From Brachybacterium timonense (GTDB lineage: Bacteria; Actinomycetota; Actinomycetes; Actinomycetales; Dermabacteraceae), in the NCBI RefSeq assembly GCF_900258505.1, contig NZ_LT984895.1:1406876-1470259 (forward strand): a stretch of DNA of 63,384 bases, written 5' to 3'. The notes under the pieces were generated by a model. It was not told the DNA's origin, made no database searches, and saw nothing but the letters and a program-made list of their open reading frames with translations. The translations under genes and the position numbers were made by a program. This document shows, piece by piece, positions 33,086 to 42,064 of this stretch. Positions within the stretch are counted from its first letter, which is position 1. Each line of letters begins with the position of its first letter.

Positions 33086-34024
33086 ATGCCCGATCCCGCC
33101 CGCCCTGTTCGTTCCCGTGAGGACATCGATCCGCAACGGTCCTCCCGTGACCGTTCTTGGCCGCCTGCACCCGAGGCGCTGCCGTATCCGGTGATCGACA
33201 ACCATTGCCATCTCGACTTCGCCGACGGCGACGCCGAACTGACCGTTCACGACCACGCCCGTCGGGCGGCTCAGGTTGGTGTCGAGGGGCAGATCACGAT
33301 CGGCTCCGATATTGACGCGGTGCACTGGACCGCGACTCTGCTCGCCTCGGAGGACTGCCCCTCCTCGCTGCGCGGCGGCGTCGCGATCCACCCCAACGAA
33401 GCCCCACTGCATCGGCGCGGTCATGACCATGAGGGGCGGGAGATGATCTCCCTGGATGATGCGCTCGCGGTCGTTGATCGCCTGGTGCGCGGTTCCGGCA
33501 TGGTGACGGTGGGGGAGACGGGACTGGACTGGTTCCGCACCTCACGCAAGGACGAGGCGGCCCGTGCCGCCCAGATCGACGCCTTCCGTGCTCATATCGC
33601 GCTCGCCAAGGAGACTGGGCTGCCGATGCAGATCCACGACCGCGACGCGCACCGGGACGTTCTTGAGGTGCTCGACGCCGATGGCGCCCCGGAGCGCACT
33701 GTTCTGCACTGCTTCTCCGGTGATGCTGAGTTCGCCCGTGCCTGCGTGGAGCGGGGCTTCTACCTGTCTTTCGCCGGCACCGTGACCTTCAAGAACGCGC
33801 AGAACCTGCGCGACGCACTGGCCGAGGTCGGCATCGAGCGGGTGATGGTGGAGACCGACGCCCCGTTCCTCACCCCTGTGCCCTACCGCGGACGCCCGAA
33901 CTCCTCCTACCTCGTTCCGCTGACCATGGCGCAGATCGCCGAGTCAGCCGGCGTGGACTTGGAGCAGGCATGCCGGCGCGTGGCTGCGACCACCCGCGAG
34001 GTCTACGACTGGCCCACCGCATGA
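33086..34024 (+). CDS. TatD-family metal-dependent deoxyribonuclease
   Basis: A 312-residue (beta/alpha)8 hydrolase. NHCHLDFAD gives the metal-binding HxH, with GETGLDWFR (Glu), QIHDRDAH (His), LHCFSGD (His) and VETDAPFL (Asp) completing the site. TatD enzymes are exonucleases or hydrolases of the amidohydrolase superfamily that act in DNA turnover and repair. Insertions with several His (LHRRGHDHEG) mark the actinobacterial form. ATG 33086 or the in-frame ATG 33077 are equally possible; neither has a good ribosome-binding site. It is coupled by ATGA to rsmA, the usual tatD-rsmA-ispE order. Confidence 0.93.
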   Translation: MPDPARPVRSREDIDPQRSSRDRSWPPAPEALPYPVIDNHCHLDFADGDAELTVHDHARRAAQVGVEGQITIGSDIDAVHWTATLLASEDCPSSLRGGVAIHPNEAPLHRRGHDHEGREMISLDDALAVVDRLVRGSGMVTVGETGLDWFRTSRKDEAARAAQIDAFRAHIALAKETGLPMQIHDRDAHRDVLEVLDADGAPERTVLHCFSGDAEFARACVERGFYLSFAGTVTFKNAQNLRDALAEVGIERVMVETDAPFLTPVPYRGRPNSSYLVPLTMAQIAESAGVDLEQACRRVAATTREVYDWPTA

Positions 34025-34986
34025 GCGAACTGCTGTCCGCCCGGAACGTGCGTCAACTCGCCGCCGCCGCCCGGATCCATCCCTCCAAGCAGCGCGGCCA
34101 GAACTTCGTGGTCGACCCCAATACTGTGCGGGCGATCGTTGACCGTGCAGGTGTGACGCGCGGCGACGCAGTGCTCGAAATCGGTCCCGGTCTCGGATCC
34201 CTCACGCTCGGGCTGCTCGAGGCCGGCGCCGACGTCGCCGCGATCGAGATCGACAGCGGGCTTGCCCGGCTACTGCCGCAGACCCTCACCGCCCGCGGTA
34301 TCGACCCTGAACGTTTCCGGCTCGTGCACGCCGACGCACTCGCTGTGCACGAACTGCCGGTTCTGCCGCGAACCGGGCCGCCGCGAACACTGGTGGCGAA
34401 CCTGCCATACAACGTGGCCACCCCGATCCTGCTCACGCACCTGGAGCGTTTCGAGCAGATCGACCGTGCTGTCGTGATGGTGCAGTCCGAGGTGGTGGAT
34501 CGGCTCTGCGCCGGCCCCGCATCCAAGGTGTATGGAGCACCGAGCGTGAAAGCTGCCTGGTATGGCCGCGCCGAGCATGCCGGGCGGATCTCCCGGCAGG
34601 TGTTCTGGCCCGTGCCGAATGTCGACTCCGCTCTTGTCGCACTCACGCGGCGTGAGACGCCACTGGGCAGCGCGGACGAGCGTGAACGGACCTTCGCGCT
34701 CATCGACGCCGCCTTCGCGCAGCGCCGCAAGACACTGCGCGCTGCCCTCGCGAGCATGTTCGGATCTGGTGCCCAGGCTGAGGTAGTGCTCGAGGCTGCC
34801 GGAATCGACCCCACGCGTCGCGGTGAAACCCTCACCGTGGACGACTTCCTGGCGATCACCCGCGCCACCAGCGCCACGGATCGTGTGGGTGACGAGGCCG
34901 GCACCGCTGCACGCAAGGGCGCAGCCTCGATGGGGGAGAGGCGACAGGATGATGCAGGCCGCCCTGAAAACGGAGCGGGCGCATGA
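34021..34986 (+). CDS. rsmA: 16S rRNA (adenine-1518/1519-N6)-dimethyltransferase RsmA/KsgA
   Basis: A 321-residue SAM-dependent methyltransferase that dimethylates two adjacent adenines near the 3' end of 16S rRNA. KQRGQNFVVDPN is the N-terminal signature, VLEIGPGLGSLT the SAM-binding motif I, and NLPYNVATPI the catalytic N-L-P-Y motif. FWPVPNVDSALVAL is also typical. The C-terminal ~35 residues are a hydrophilic tail beyond the usual ~280. The start overlaps the tatD stop (ATGA, 34021-34024), and the end overlaps the ispE start. Confidence 0.96.
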   Translation: MSELLSARNVRQLAAAARIHPSKQRGQNFVVDPNTVRAIVDRAGVTRGDAVLEIGPGLGSLTLGLLEAGADVAAIEIDSGLARLLPQTLTARGIDPERFRLVHADALAVHELPVLPRTGPPRTLVANLPYNVATPILLTHLERFEQIDRAVVMVQSEVVDRLCAGPASKVYGAPSVKAAWYGRAEHAGRISRQVFWPVPNVDSALVALTRRETPLGSADERERTFALIDAAFAQRRKTLRAALASMFGSGAQAEVVLEAAGIDPTRRGETLTVDDFLAITRATSATDRVGDEAGTAARKGAASMGERRQDDAGRPENGAGA

Positions 34987-35891
34987 CCGGCCCGCAGCGC
35001 ATCGTCGCGACCGCGCCTGGGAAGATCAATCTCTCGCTGCGCGTCGGCGCCGCTGATGAGCGTGGCTATCACGCCCTCGCCACTGTGTTCCAGGCAGTTG
35101 ATCTGCTGGAGACCGTCACGGCCGAAGCTGCTGAGCAGATGTCGTTGCGCATCGACTCACGTGTTGGCGGGCATGTCCCCGCTGACGGCTCCAACCTCGC
35201 GTTACGCGCCGCTGAACTGTTGCGCCGCGCCTACGGGACAGATAAGGCCGCCGCGCTTCACATCGACAAGCGCGTTCCCGTCGCCGGTGGCATGGGCGGT
35301 GGGTCAGCCGACGCCGCAGCGACTCTCGTTGCTCTGAACCAGCTGTGGGGACTCGGCGCCACAACGGAGGAGCTGTGCCAGCTGGGCGCCGAACTCGGCG
35401 CTGACGTCCCCTTCGCGGTGCTCGGCGGTACCGCACTCGGGGAAGGCACCGGAACTGAGCTCACGCCTGTGCCATGCCGGGGTGCATGGCATTGGGTGCT
35501 CGCCGTACCGGGCGGATTCCTCTCCACCCCGGACGTGTACCGCCGCTTCGATGCCCTCGCGCAGGGTGTTCCGACGCGACCCCAACCGGATCACGACCAA
35601 CTGGCAGCGCTTGCCGCTGGTGATGTGGACGCCGCCGCTGCAACCATCGCCAATGATCTGCAAGCCGCCGCCTGTGATCTGCGGCCCGATCTCGCCGACG
35701 CATTGGCTGCCTGCATCGAAGCAGGTGCTCTCGCTGCCGTCGTCTCCGGCTCCGGGCCGACCCTCATGCTGCTGGCCCGAGACGCGGATCATGCGGAGCG
35801 GCTCGCGCAGGAGCTCCCGCAGCGAGGCGTGGTGCAGCGTGCGTATGCAACTGTTGGGCACGTGCCGGGGGCGCGGATCGTGGGATCGTGA
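34983..35891 (+). CDS. ispE: 4-diphosphocytidyl-2-C-methyl-D-erythritol kinase
   Basis: A 302-residue GHMP kinase of the non-mevalonate isoprenoid pathway; it phosphorylates CDP-methylerythritol. The N-terminal substrate region is APGKINLSLRVGAADERGYH, the ATP-binding glycine loop PVAGGMGGGSADAAATL, and the C-terminal motif AAVVSGSGPTLMLL. Length is normal for the family. It is translationally coupled to rsmA by ATGA (34983-34986), and it is convergent with the ABC-F gene 9 bp away. Confidence 0.96.
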   Translation: MTGPQRIVATAPGKINLSLRVGAADERGYHALATVFQAVDLLETVTAEAAEQMSLRIDSRVGGHVPADGSNLALRAAELLRRAYGTDKAAALHIDKRVPVAGGMGGGSADAAATLVALNQLWGLGATTEELCQLGAELGADVPFAVLGGTALGEGTGTELTPVPCRGAWHWVLAVPGGFLSTPDVYRRFDALAQGVPTRPQPDHDQLAALAAGDVDAAAATIANDLQAAACDLRPDLADALAACIEAGALAAVVSGSGPTLMLLARDADHAERLAQELPQRGVVQRAYATVGHVPGARIVGS

Positions 35892-35900
35892 GCCGCTGTT

Positions 35901-37694
35901 TCAGTCCAGCTCGATCGACAGCTCCAACCACCGTTCCTCGAGCGCATCGGCCTCGGCTTCCGTTGCACGGACTTTCTCCATCCGGGCCGACAATTCCATG
36001 TAGTCAGCGGGATCGACGTCGGCCATCGCCGTTCGGGCGCTATCGGCGTGGGCACGCAGCTTGGAGATTTTTCGCTCAAGCGCACCCATCTCCTTTTCGG
36101 CTGCACGACGCTCTGCACCCGTGAAGCCTTTCTGCCCCGCAGCTGAGCTCGATGCATCCTGGGATGCGCTCTCAACGCTTCCGGTGTAGTCAGCGCGCGA
36201 ACGCAGCTCGAGATACTGCTCGACACCTCCCGGCAGGTGACGCACCTGTCCGTCGAGCACCGCGTACTGCAGGTCCGTCACCCGCTCGAGCAGATAGCGG
36301 TCATGGGAGACCACCAATAGCGGCCCCGGCCAGGTATCCAGCAGGTCCTCCATCGCGGCGAGCATGTCGGTGTCCATGTCGTTCGTCGGCTCATCCAGCA
36401 CCAACACGTTCGGCTCATCAAGCAGCGTCAGCAGCAGGTCCAGGCGACGCTGCTGCCCACCGGACAGCTCCCCGATACGGGCCTTCAGATGCGCTGCGCT
36501 GAACCCCAGGCGCTCGAGCAGCTGACCGGGGGAGACGTCGTCCTTCCCCGCCCGGTAGCTGCTGCGGTATCGGCCCACCACGTCACAGACCCGTTCGTCC
36601 AGATGCTCCCCCAGCCCCTCGAGACGCTGGGACACCTGCCGCACTGTCACTGTCTTCCCGCGCTTCACCCGCCCCGCGAGCGGTGCGAGGTCACCTGTCA
36701 CCAGGGCGAGCAGCGTGGACTTCCCAGCGCCGTTCGGCCCCAGAATGCCGATCCGGTCGGCCGGACCGACGTGCAGCGTCACGTCGGAGAGCACCGGCTG
36801 TCCGTCGTATCCAGCATCGACATCCAGCAGATCGATCACGTCACGGCCGAGCCGAGAGGTGGCCAGCTGGGTGAGCTCCACGGTGTCGCGTACCGGTGGC
36901 TCACCGGCGATCAGCGCATTCGCGGCATCGATGCGGAACTTCGGTTTCGAGGTGCGCGCCGGGGCGCCGCGCCTCAGCCACGCGAGCTCCTTACGCATGA
37001 GGTTCTGCCGTCGCGCCTCGATCGCTGCAGCCTGCCGATCACGTTCCACACGCTGCAGAACATAGGCGGCGTATCCGCCCTCGAAAGGATCGACGACTCC
37101 GTCGTGCACCTCCCACATGCGGGTGCAGACAGCATCGAGGAACCAGCGGTCATGGGTGACCACCACCAAGCCGCCGGTGCCCGCAGACCAGCGGGTGCGC
37201 AGATGGTCCGCGAGCCACGCGATGCCCTCGACATCGAGGTGGTTCGTCGGCTCATCCAGCAGCAGCACGTCCCAGTCGCCCACCAGCAGTGCGGCCAGAT
37301 GCACACGCCGCACCTGGCCGCCAGAGAGCTGAGCGAGGTCGGCCTCCAGATCGATCCCGCCGAGCAGACCGCGCAGCACGTCGCGGATCCGCGGATTCGA
37401 GGCCCACTCATGCTCGGGACGGTCACCCACCACGCGCGTGCGCACACTCACCCCGGCAGAGGCATCATCGAGCTGATCGAGCACTCCTACGCGCACGCCG
37501 CCGCGCACCGTCACACGACCCTCGTCCGGCTCGCGCGTGCCCGCAAGCAGACTGAGCAGGGTGGACTTGCCGTCCCCGTTGCGGCCCACGACGCCGACGC
37601 GATCGCCGTCCTCGATCCCCACGGTGATGGAGTCCAGTAGGACGCGATCGGGCAGGGCGACGTGCATGCTGTGCCCGCCAAGCAGATGTGCCAT
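35901..37694 (-). CDS. ABC-F family ATPase (Uup-like)
   Basis: A 597-residue soluble protein with two ABC ATPase domains. Domain 1 has Walker A GRNGDGKST, signature LSGGQ and Walker B VLLLDEPTNHLD. Domain 2 has GPNGAGKST, LSGGQ and VLVLDEPTND. The linker (PtIM, about 225-280) and a C-terminal coiled coil (about 530-597) match Uup-type ABC-F proteins, which bind the ribosome or branched DNA rather than transport. The Walker A of domain 1 carries D for the usual A/S (GDGKST), as in many actinobacterial members. An 8-bp tandem repeat lies directly upstream of the start. Confidence 0.92.
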   Translation of the reverse strand: MAHLLGGHSMHVALPDRVLLDSITVGIEDGDRVGVVGRNGDGKSTLLSLLAGTREPDEGRVTVRGGVRVGVLDQLDDASAGVSVRTRVVGDRPEHEWASNPRIRDVLRGLLGGIDLEADLAQLSGGQVRRVHLAALLVGDWDVLLLDEPTNHLDVEGIAWLADHLRTRWSAGTGGLVVVTHDRWFLDAVCTRMWEVHDGVVDPFEGGYAAYVLQRVERDRQAAAIEARRQNLMRKELAWLRRGAPARTSKPKFRIDAANALIAGEPPVRDTVELTQLATSRLGRDVIDLLDVDAGYDGQPVLSDVTLHVGPADRIGILGPNGAGKSTLLALVTGDLAPLAGRVKRGKTVTVRQVSQRLEGLGEHLDERVCDVVGRYRSSYRAGKDDVSPGQLLERLGFSAAHLKARIGELSGGQQRRLDLLLTLLDEPNVLVLDEPTNDMDTDMLAAMEDLLDTWPGPLLVVSHDRYLLERVTDLQYAVLDGQVRHLPGGVEQYLELRSRADYTGSVESASQDASSSAAGQKGFTGAERRAAEKEMGALERKISKLRAHADSARTAMADVDPADYMELSARMEKVRATEAEADALEERWLELSIELD

Positions 37695-37702
37695 GGAATG
37701 CC

Positions 37703-37726
37703 TCGGTGAGTCGGTGAGTCGGTGAG
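37703..37726. repeat. three perfect 8-bp tandem repeats upstream of the ABC-F gene
   Basis: TCGGTGAG is repeated at 37703, 37711 and 37719, followed by a degenerate fourth unit (TCAGTGGG). The array lies 9-32 bp before the ATG, in the translation-initiation region, where a change of copy number would alter spacing. Confidence 0.8.
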
Positions 37727-37847
37727 TCAGTGGGGCAGAGAGCAGGTCTAGCGGTGGACAGTGAACGCTCCAGACCGTTCGCTCGAACCTGCTCCGGATC
37801 GACGGCGGTGATGAACACGGAGCGAGCGCCGTGCGTCCTTCTCGCCC

Positions 37848-38378
37848 TCAGCCCGTCGGCGGGTGCTCAAAGGCGAGCAGAAGCAGACGGAGCTGCTGCG
37901 CGAGCGTCTGTTGCTCGGCCTCGTCCAACGGCGCCAGCAGCGTCGCCTCAGCTGCGACGAGGGCAGTGATCGCGTCATCCACCCGAGTGATGCCGTCGGC
38001 CTCGAGATGCACCCGCACACCACGCCCGTCATCCGGATTGCGCTCGCGGCGCACCAGACCGCGTGAGACGAGCTTGTCCACCCGCGCTGTGACAGTGCCG
38101 CTGGTGACCATCGTTTGCGCACCAAGGGCACCGGGGGAGAGAGCGCCATCGGGGCTGCGGCGCAGCGCGGCGAGCATGTCGAACTCCCAGCCTTCGATGC
38201 CCGCCTGGACGAAGGCCCGACGTCGCGCGGCATCCAGATACCGCGCAAGACGTGTGAGCCGAGAGAGCACAGCCATCGGCTGGGTGTCGAGCTCCGGGAG
38301 AGCCTGGGCCCACCCGCTGATGATCCGGTCGACCTCGTCCTGCTCAGGCTCCGGGCCGGTGCTCTCCTGCGGCGACAT
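37848..38378 (-). CDS. MarR-family transcriptional regulator
   Basis: A 176-residue winged-helix regulator. The DNA-binding part includes FDMLAALRRSPDGALSPGAL, GAQTMVTSGTVTARVDKLVS and the wing GLVRRERNPDDGRGVRVHLE. Flanking helices form the MarR dimer interface. The ATG at 38378 is preferred because it gives a typical length. It lies between the ABC-F and TetR genes on the same strand. No clear operator was recognised. The ligand and targets are unknown; self-regulation is usual. Confidence 0.9.
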   Translation of the reverse strand: MSPQESTGPEPEQDEVDRIISGWAQALPELDTQPMAVLSRLTRLARYLDAARRRAFVQAGIEGWEFDMLAALRRSPDGALSPGALGAQTMVTSGTVTARVDKLVSRGLVRRERNPDDGRGVRVHLEADGITRVDDAITALVAAEATLLAPLDEAEQQTLAQQLRLLLLAFEHPPTG

Positions 38379-38486
38379 GCCCGAGAGTCTACGGGGCGGC
38401 CCCGAAACCACCGTGCTCCGTCCAGCAGCATCTCTCGCGCTGGCCGTCGGTGACAGAAGAATGCGCAGGACTGGAGGCCGCGTCTC

Positions 38487-39125
38487 TCAGCGTTCCGTGA
38501 GCTCCGGGGCGCGCTCGAGACCGGCGAGGCCACGCCAGGCCAGATTCACCATCCGCGCGGCGAGCTGCTCCTTGGGCGGTGAACGGTGCTCGAGCCACCA
38601 CTGACCGGTGAACGCCACCATGCCCACGAGCATCTGTGCATACAGCGCAGCGTCATGCACCCGGTATTTCCGCGTCCGGAAATGCAGGGCAAGAATCGAC
38701 TCCGCCGTCGTAGCCACATCGCCGAGCAGGGAGGAGAAGGTGCCGGATCCGCGCTCGACGGGGGAGTCGCGCACCAGGATCCGGAACCCGTCCTCGTTCT
38801 CCTCGATATATGTCAGGAAGGCGAGCGCTGCCCGCTCGACCAGAACACGCGGATGCGCCGAGGCGTCCTCCAGCGCGGTCTCCAGCTCACTGAGGAGAGT
38901 CTGTGTCTCGCGGTCCACCACCACCGCATACAGCCCCTCCTTCCCGCCGAAATGCTCGTACACGATTGGCTTGGACACCTTGGCGCGAGCAGCGATCTCC
39001 TCGACGCTTGTGGCGTCATACCCCTTCTCCGCGAACAGACGACGGCCCACGGCGAGCAGCTGCTCGCGTCGCTCGCGACCCGTCATACGCACAGCACGCG
39101 GGCGCGCGGAATGCTTCTCGGCCAT
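38487..39125 (-). CDS. TetR/AcrR-family transcriptional regulator
   Basis: A 212-residue regulator. The N-terminal helix-turn-helix is RERREQLLAVGRRLFAEKGY, then VEEIAARAKVSKPIVYEHFG, a strong TetR signature. The C-terminal domain carries QWWLEHRSPPKEQLAARMVN, common in actinobacterial TetR proteins linked to lipid or drug responses. The gene is separate from its neighbours, with 108 bp to the MarR gene and tRNA-Gln on the other side, so its target is probably elsewhere or itself. Confidence 0.9.
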   Translation of the reverse strand: MAEKHSARPRAVRMTGRERREQLLAVGRRLFAEKGYDATSVEEIAARAKVSKPIVYEHFGGKEGLYAVVVDRETQTLLSELETALEDASAHPRVLVERAALAFLTYIEENEDGFRILVRDSPVERGSGTFSSLLGDVATTAESILALHFRTRKYRVHDAALYAQMLVGMVAFTGQWWLEHRSPPKEQLAARMVNLAWRGLAGLERAPELTER

Positions 39126-39206
39126 GCCCGCAGTCTCCCACGGCGACAGGTTGCTCCGCGCGGACGGTACGATGACCAGGCGCCCGGGATGGTGACCCGC
39201 CCGTGG

Positions 39207-39278
39207 TCCGCCATGGTGTAATCGGCAACACCTCAGATTTTGGTTCTGAAGTTTCAGGTTCGAGTCCTGATGGCGGAA
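39207..39278 (+). tRNA. tRNA-Gln (anticodon TTG)
   Basis: A complete cloverleaf. The acceptor is TCCGCCA (39207-39213) paired with TGGCGGA (39271-39277), with discriminator A. The anticodon stem-loop is CAGA-TTTTGGT-TCTG with anticodon TTG, and the T-loop is GGTTCGAGTCC. CCA is not encoded. It stands 56 bp before glmU, an arrangement common in actinomycetes. Confidence 0.95.
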
Positions 39279-39334
39279 CGACGACTGCCGCGTGGCGGCC
39301 GTTAGACGTTCGATCCCAACCCGAGGAGACCACC

Positions 39335-40816
39335 GTGGTCTGTCCCGCCCCTGCCGCTGTCATCGTGCTCGCCGCAGGAGCGGGCACACGGATGAAATCT
39401 CGCACCCCCAAGGTTCTGCACCCGATCGCCGGACGCAGCCTCCTGATGCACGCCGTCACCGCTGCGCGCGGTGCCGAGCCGAAGGAGCTCGTCGTCGTGG
39501 TGCGGCACGAACGCGACCAGGTGGCGGAGCACCTCGAGGCATCGGATGCCGCCGTGCTCGTGGCCGACCAGGACGAGGTGCCTGGCACCGGCCGCGCCGT
39601 GCAGTGCGGGCTGGAGAAGGTGACGGCGAGCGAAGGCACCGTGCTCGTCACCTACGGCGACGTCCCACTGCTGGACGCGCCCACACTGCGTGAGCTGACC
39701 GAAGTCCACGAGGACAGCGGCGCCGCCGTCACAGTGCTCACCGCGCATGTCGACGACCCCACCGGCTATGGCCGCATCCTGCGCAGCGACGACGGCAGCG
39801 AGGTGCTCGGCATCGTCGAGCACAAGGACGCTGACGAGACCCAACGCGCCATCCACGAGATCAACTCCGGCATCTACGCCTTCGACCTTGCCGTGCTGCG
39901 TCGCGCTCTCGACGAGGTCACCACTGACAATGCCCAGGGCGAAATGTATCTGACCGACGTGCTCGCTATCGCCCGCGCCCACGGTGGCGCGGTGCGTGCG
40001 CTGGTCACTGGTGATGCCATGCTGGTCGAGGGCGCGAATAACCGCGTGCAACTCGCCCAGCTCGGCAAGGAGCTCAACCGTCGCATCCTCGAGCGGCACA
40101 TGCGAGCGGGCGTGACAATCATCGACCCCGACACCACCTGGATCGACGCCGACGTGCAGATCGGACAGGACACCACCATTCGCCCCGGCGTGCAGCTGCA
40201 CGGTGCGACCGTGATCGGGCAGGACGCGCAGGTCGGTCCCGATTCCACGCTGATCGACACCCGTGTGGACGACGGCGCCCAGGTAGTGCGCACCGAGTCG
40301 CACGGTGCAGTGATCGGTGCCGGTGCGACCGTCGGCCCCTTCACCTACCTGCGGCCCGGCACGGTGCTGGGGGAGAGCGGGAAGATCGGCGGCTTCTGCG
40401 AGACGAAGAACGCCGTGATCGGGCCGAAGGCGAAGGTGCCCCACCTGAGCTATGTGGGCGACGCTGAGATCGGGGAGGGCACCAACATCGGGGCGGCCAC
40501 GATCTTCGCCAACTATGACGGCGTCAACAAACACCGCACGACTGTCGGCAAGCATGTACGAGTCGGCTCAGACAACGTGCTGGTAGCCCCTGTGGCGATC
40601 GGAGACGGAGCCGCGACCGGCGCCGGCACCACAGTGCGCAAGGATATTCCGCCGGGCGCTCTGGCCGTCAATGCGGTCAGCCAGCGGAACGTGGAAGGAT
40701 GGACTATGCGTCGACGTGCGGGCACCGCCGCCGAACAGGCCGCTCGGGCAGCGCTCGACGCGGCCGGACAGACCCCCGGATCGGGCCAGGACGACAAGGA
40801 GCGGGAACAGCGATGA
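39335..40816 (+). CDS. glmU: bifunctional UDP-GlcNAc pyrophosphorylase / GlcN-1-P acetyltransferase
   Basis: A 493-residue enzyme that makes UDP-N-acetylglucosamine for peptidoglycan. The N-terminal uridyltransferase has LAAGAGTRMKSRTPKVLHPI and VTYGDVPLLDAPT. The C-terminal left-handed beta-helix acetyltransferase shows hexapeptide repeats (VIGAGATVGPFTYLRPGTVL) and ANYDGVNKHRTTVG. GTG 39335 follows GAGGAG with a normal spacer, whereas a longer reading would run back into the tRNA gene. The stop overlaps prs (ATGA). A ~35-residue hydrophilic C-terminal tail follows the helix, as in other actinobacteria. Confidence 0.96.
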   Translation: MVCPAPAAVIVLAAGAGTRMKSRTPKVLHPIAGRSLLMHAVTAARGAEPKELVVVVRHERDQVAEHLEASDAAVLVADQDEVPGTGRAVQCGLEKVTASEGTVLVTYGDVPLLDAPTLRELTEVHEDSGAAVTVLTAHVDDPTGYGRILRSDDGSEVLGIVEHKDADETQRAIHEINSGIYAFDLAVLRRALDEVTTDNAQGEMYLTDVLAIARAHGGAVRALVTGDAMLVEGANNRVQLAQLGKELNRRILERHMRAGVTIIDPDTTWIDADVQIGQDTTIRPGVQLHGATVIGQDAQVGPDSTLIDTRVDDGAQVVRTESHGAVIGAGATVGPFTYLRPGTVLGESGKIGGFCETKNAVIGPKAKVPHLSYVGDAEIGEGTNIGAATIFANYDGVNKHRTTVGKHVRVGSDNVLVAPVAIGDGAATGAGTTVRKDIPPGALAVNAVSQRNVEGWTMRRRAGTAAEQAARAALDAAGQTPGSGQDDKEREQR

Positions 40817-41793
40817 GCGGGATCGTCACCACCGGAGAGAAACGACTGGTCCTCGCGACGGGGCGTGCGCACCCCGTGCTCGCGCAGGAAGTGTCCGAGG
40901 AGCTCGGGGTCGAGGTCCTCCCGATGGATGCGTGGGACTTCGCCAACGGTGAGATCTACGTGCGCTATGGCGAATCCGTGCGCGGCACCGACGCGTTCGT
41001 GCTGCAGTCCCATCCGGCTCCCATCAACACGTGGCTGATGGAGCACCTGATCATGATCGATGCCCTCAAGCGGGCGTCGGCCAAGCGCATCACCGCGATC
41101 GCACCGTCGTTCCCCTACGCCCGCCAGGATAAGAAGCATCGTGGCCGCGAGCCGATCTCCGCTCGTCTGGTGGCGGACCTGTACGAGACCGCGGGCGTGG
41201 ACCGGATGATCTCCGTTGATCTGCACGCTCCGCAGGTCCAGGGGTATTTCGCGAAGCCCGTCGACCATCTGATGGCGCTGCCGATCCTCGCGGACTACGT
41301 CCAGGGCAAGTACGGCGACGAGGATCTGGCGGTTGTCTCCCCGGATGCTGGACGCATCCGCGTGGCTGAACAGTGGGCCAAGCGCCTGGGCGGGGTGGGA
41401 CTGGCGTTCATCCACAAATCGCGTGACCCCAAGCGCCCCAACCAAGCTGTGGCCAAGCGCGTCATCGGCGACGTTGCGGGCAAGACCTGCATCCTGGTCG
41501 ACGACATGGTGGACACCGCCGGCACGATTGTGCAGGCCGTCGAGGCACTGGTGAAGCACGACGCCTCCTCTGTGGTGGTCGCCACGACGCATCCGATCTT
41601 CTCCGACCCGGCCACGGATCGCCTGCGCAGCTGTGGCGCCCGCGAAGTGGTGTGCACCAACACGTTGCCGATCCCGCCGGAGAAGCAGTTCGAGCAGCTC
41701 ACCCAGCTGTCGATCGCGCCGCTCATCGCCCGTGCGATCCGCGCGGTCTTCGACGACGGGTCGGTGACGAGCTTGTTCGACGGCGAAGTCTGA
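40813..41793 (+). CDS. prs: ribose-phosphate pyrophosphokinase
   Basis: A 326-residue enzyme that makes PRPP from ribose-5-phosphate and ATP for nucleotide, His and Trp synthesis. Class I features are NGEIYVRYGESVRGTDAFVL, PYARQDKKHRGREPISARL (ATP-binding flexible loop), VDLHAPQVQGYF (cation site) and LVDDMVDTAGT (PRPP-binding loop). It is coupled to glmU by an ATGA overlap, the conserved glmU-prs arrangement. A hairpin 25 bp after the stop may end the transcript. Confidence 0.97.
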   Translation: MSGIVTTGEKRLVLATGRAHPVLAQEVSEELGVEVLPMDAWDFANGEIYVRYGESVRGTDAFVLQSHPAPINTWLMEHLIMIDALKRASAKRITAIAPSFPYARQDKKHRGREPISARLVADLYETAGVDRMISVDLHAPQVQGYFAKPVDHLMALPILADYVQGKYGDEDLAVVSPDAGRIRVAEQWAKRLGGVGLAFIHKSRDPKRPNQAVAKRVIGDVAGKTCILVDDMVDTAGTIVQAVEALVKHDASSVVVATTHPIFSDPATDRLRSCGAREVVCTNTLPIPPEKQFEQLTQLSIAPLIARAIRAVFDDGSVTSLFDGEV

Positions 41794-41818
41794 TTCGCAT
41801 CGGTGCGATCGGGCGGTC

Positions 41819-41840
41819 GACTGGCTCGATACAGCCGGTC
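41819..41840 (+). terminator. hairpin after prs
   Basis: GACTGGCT (41819-41826) pairs with AGCCGGTC (41833-41840), with one G-T type mismatch and a 6-nt loop. There is no T-tract. It is likely to end the glmU-prs transcript; the next 220 bp before rplY carry no gene. Confidence 0.4.
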
Positions 41841-42064
41841 AGTCCCTGAGAGCTGACGCACGCCGTCGTGAGCGGCATGCCGTGCATCACTCCTTGGTGC
41901 CGTCCCGGCTCCTGAATCCGCATGTCGTGGTAACCTCCTGCGGTCACTTCGGCGAGGGAGCGGCTTGCCCGACTCCGTGATCGACGCGGTGCGCAGCGAA
42001 GGGCCCTGCCCACGCCTGCTCCCGATCGAGCCTCGCCGCCGAGAGCCATCACGAGGAGCACACC

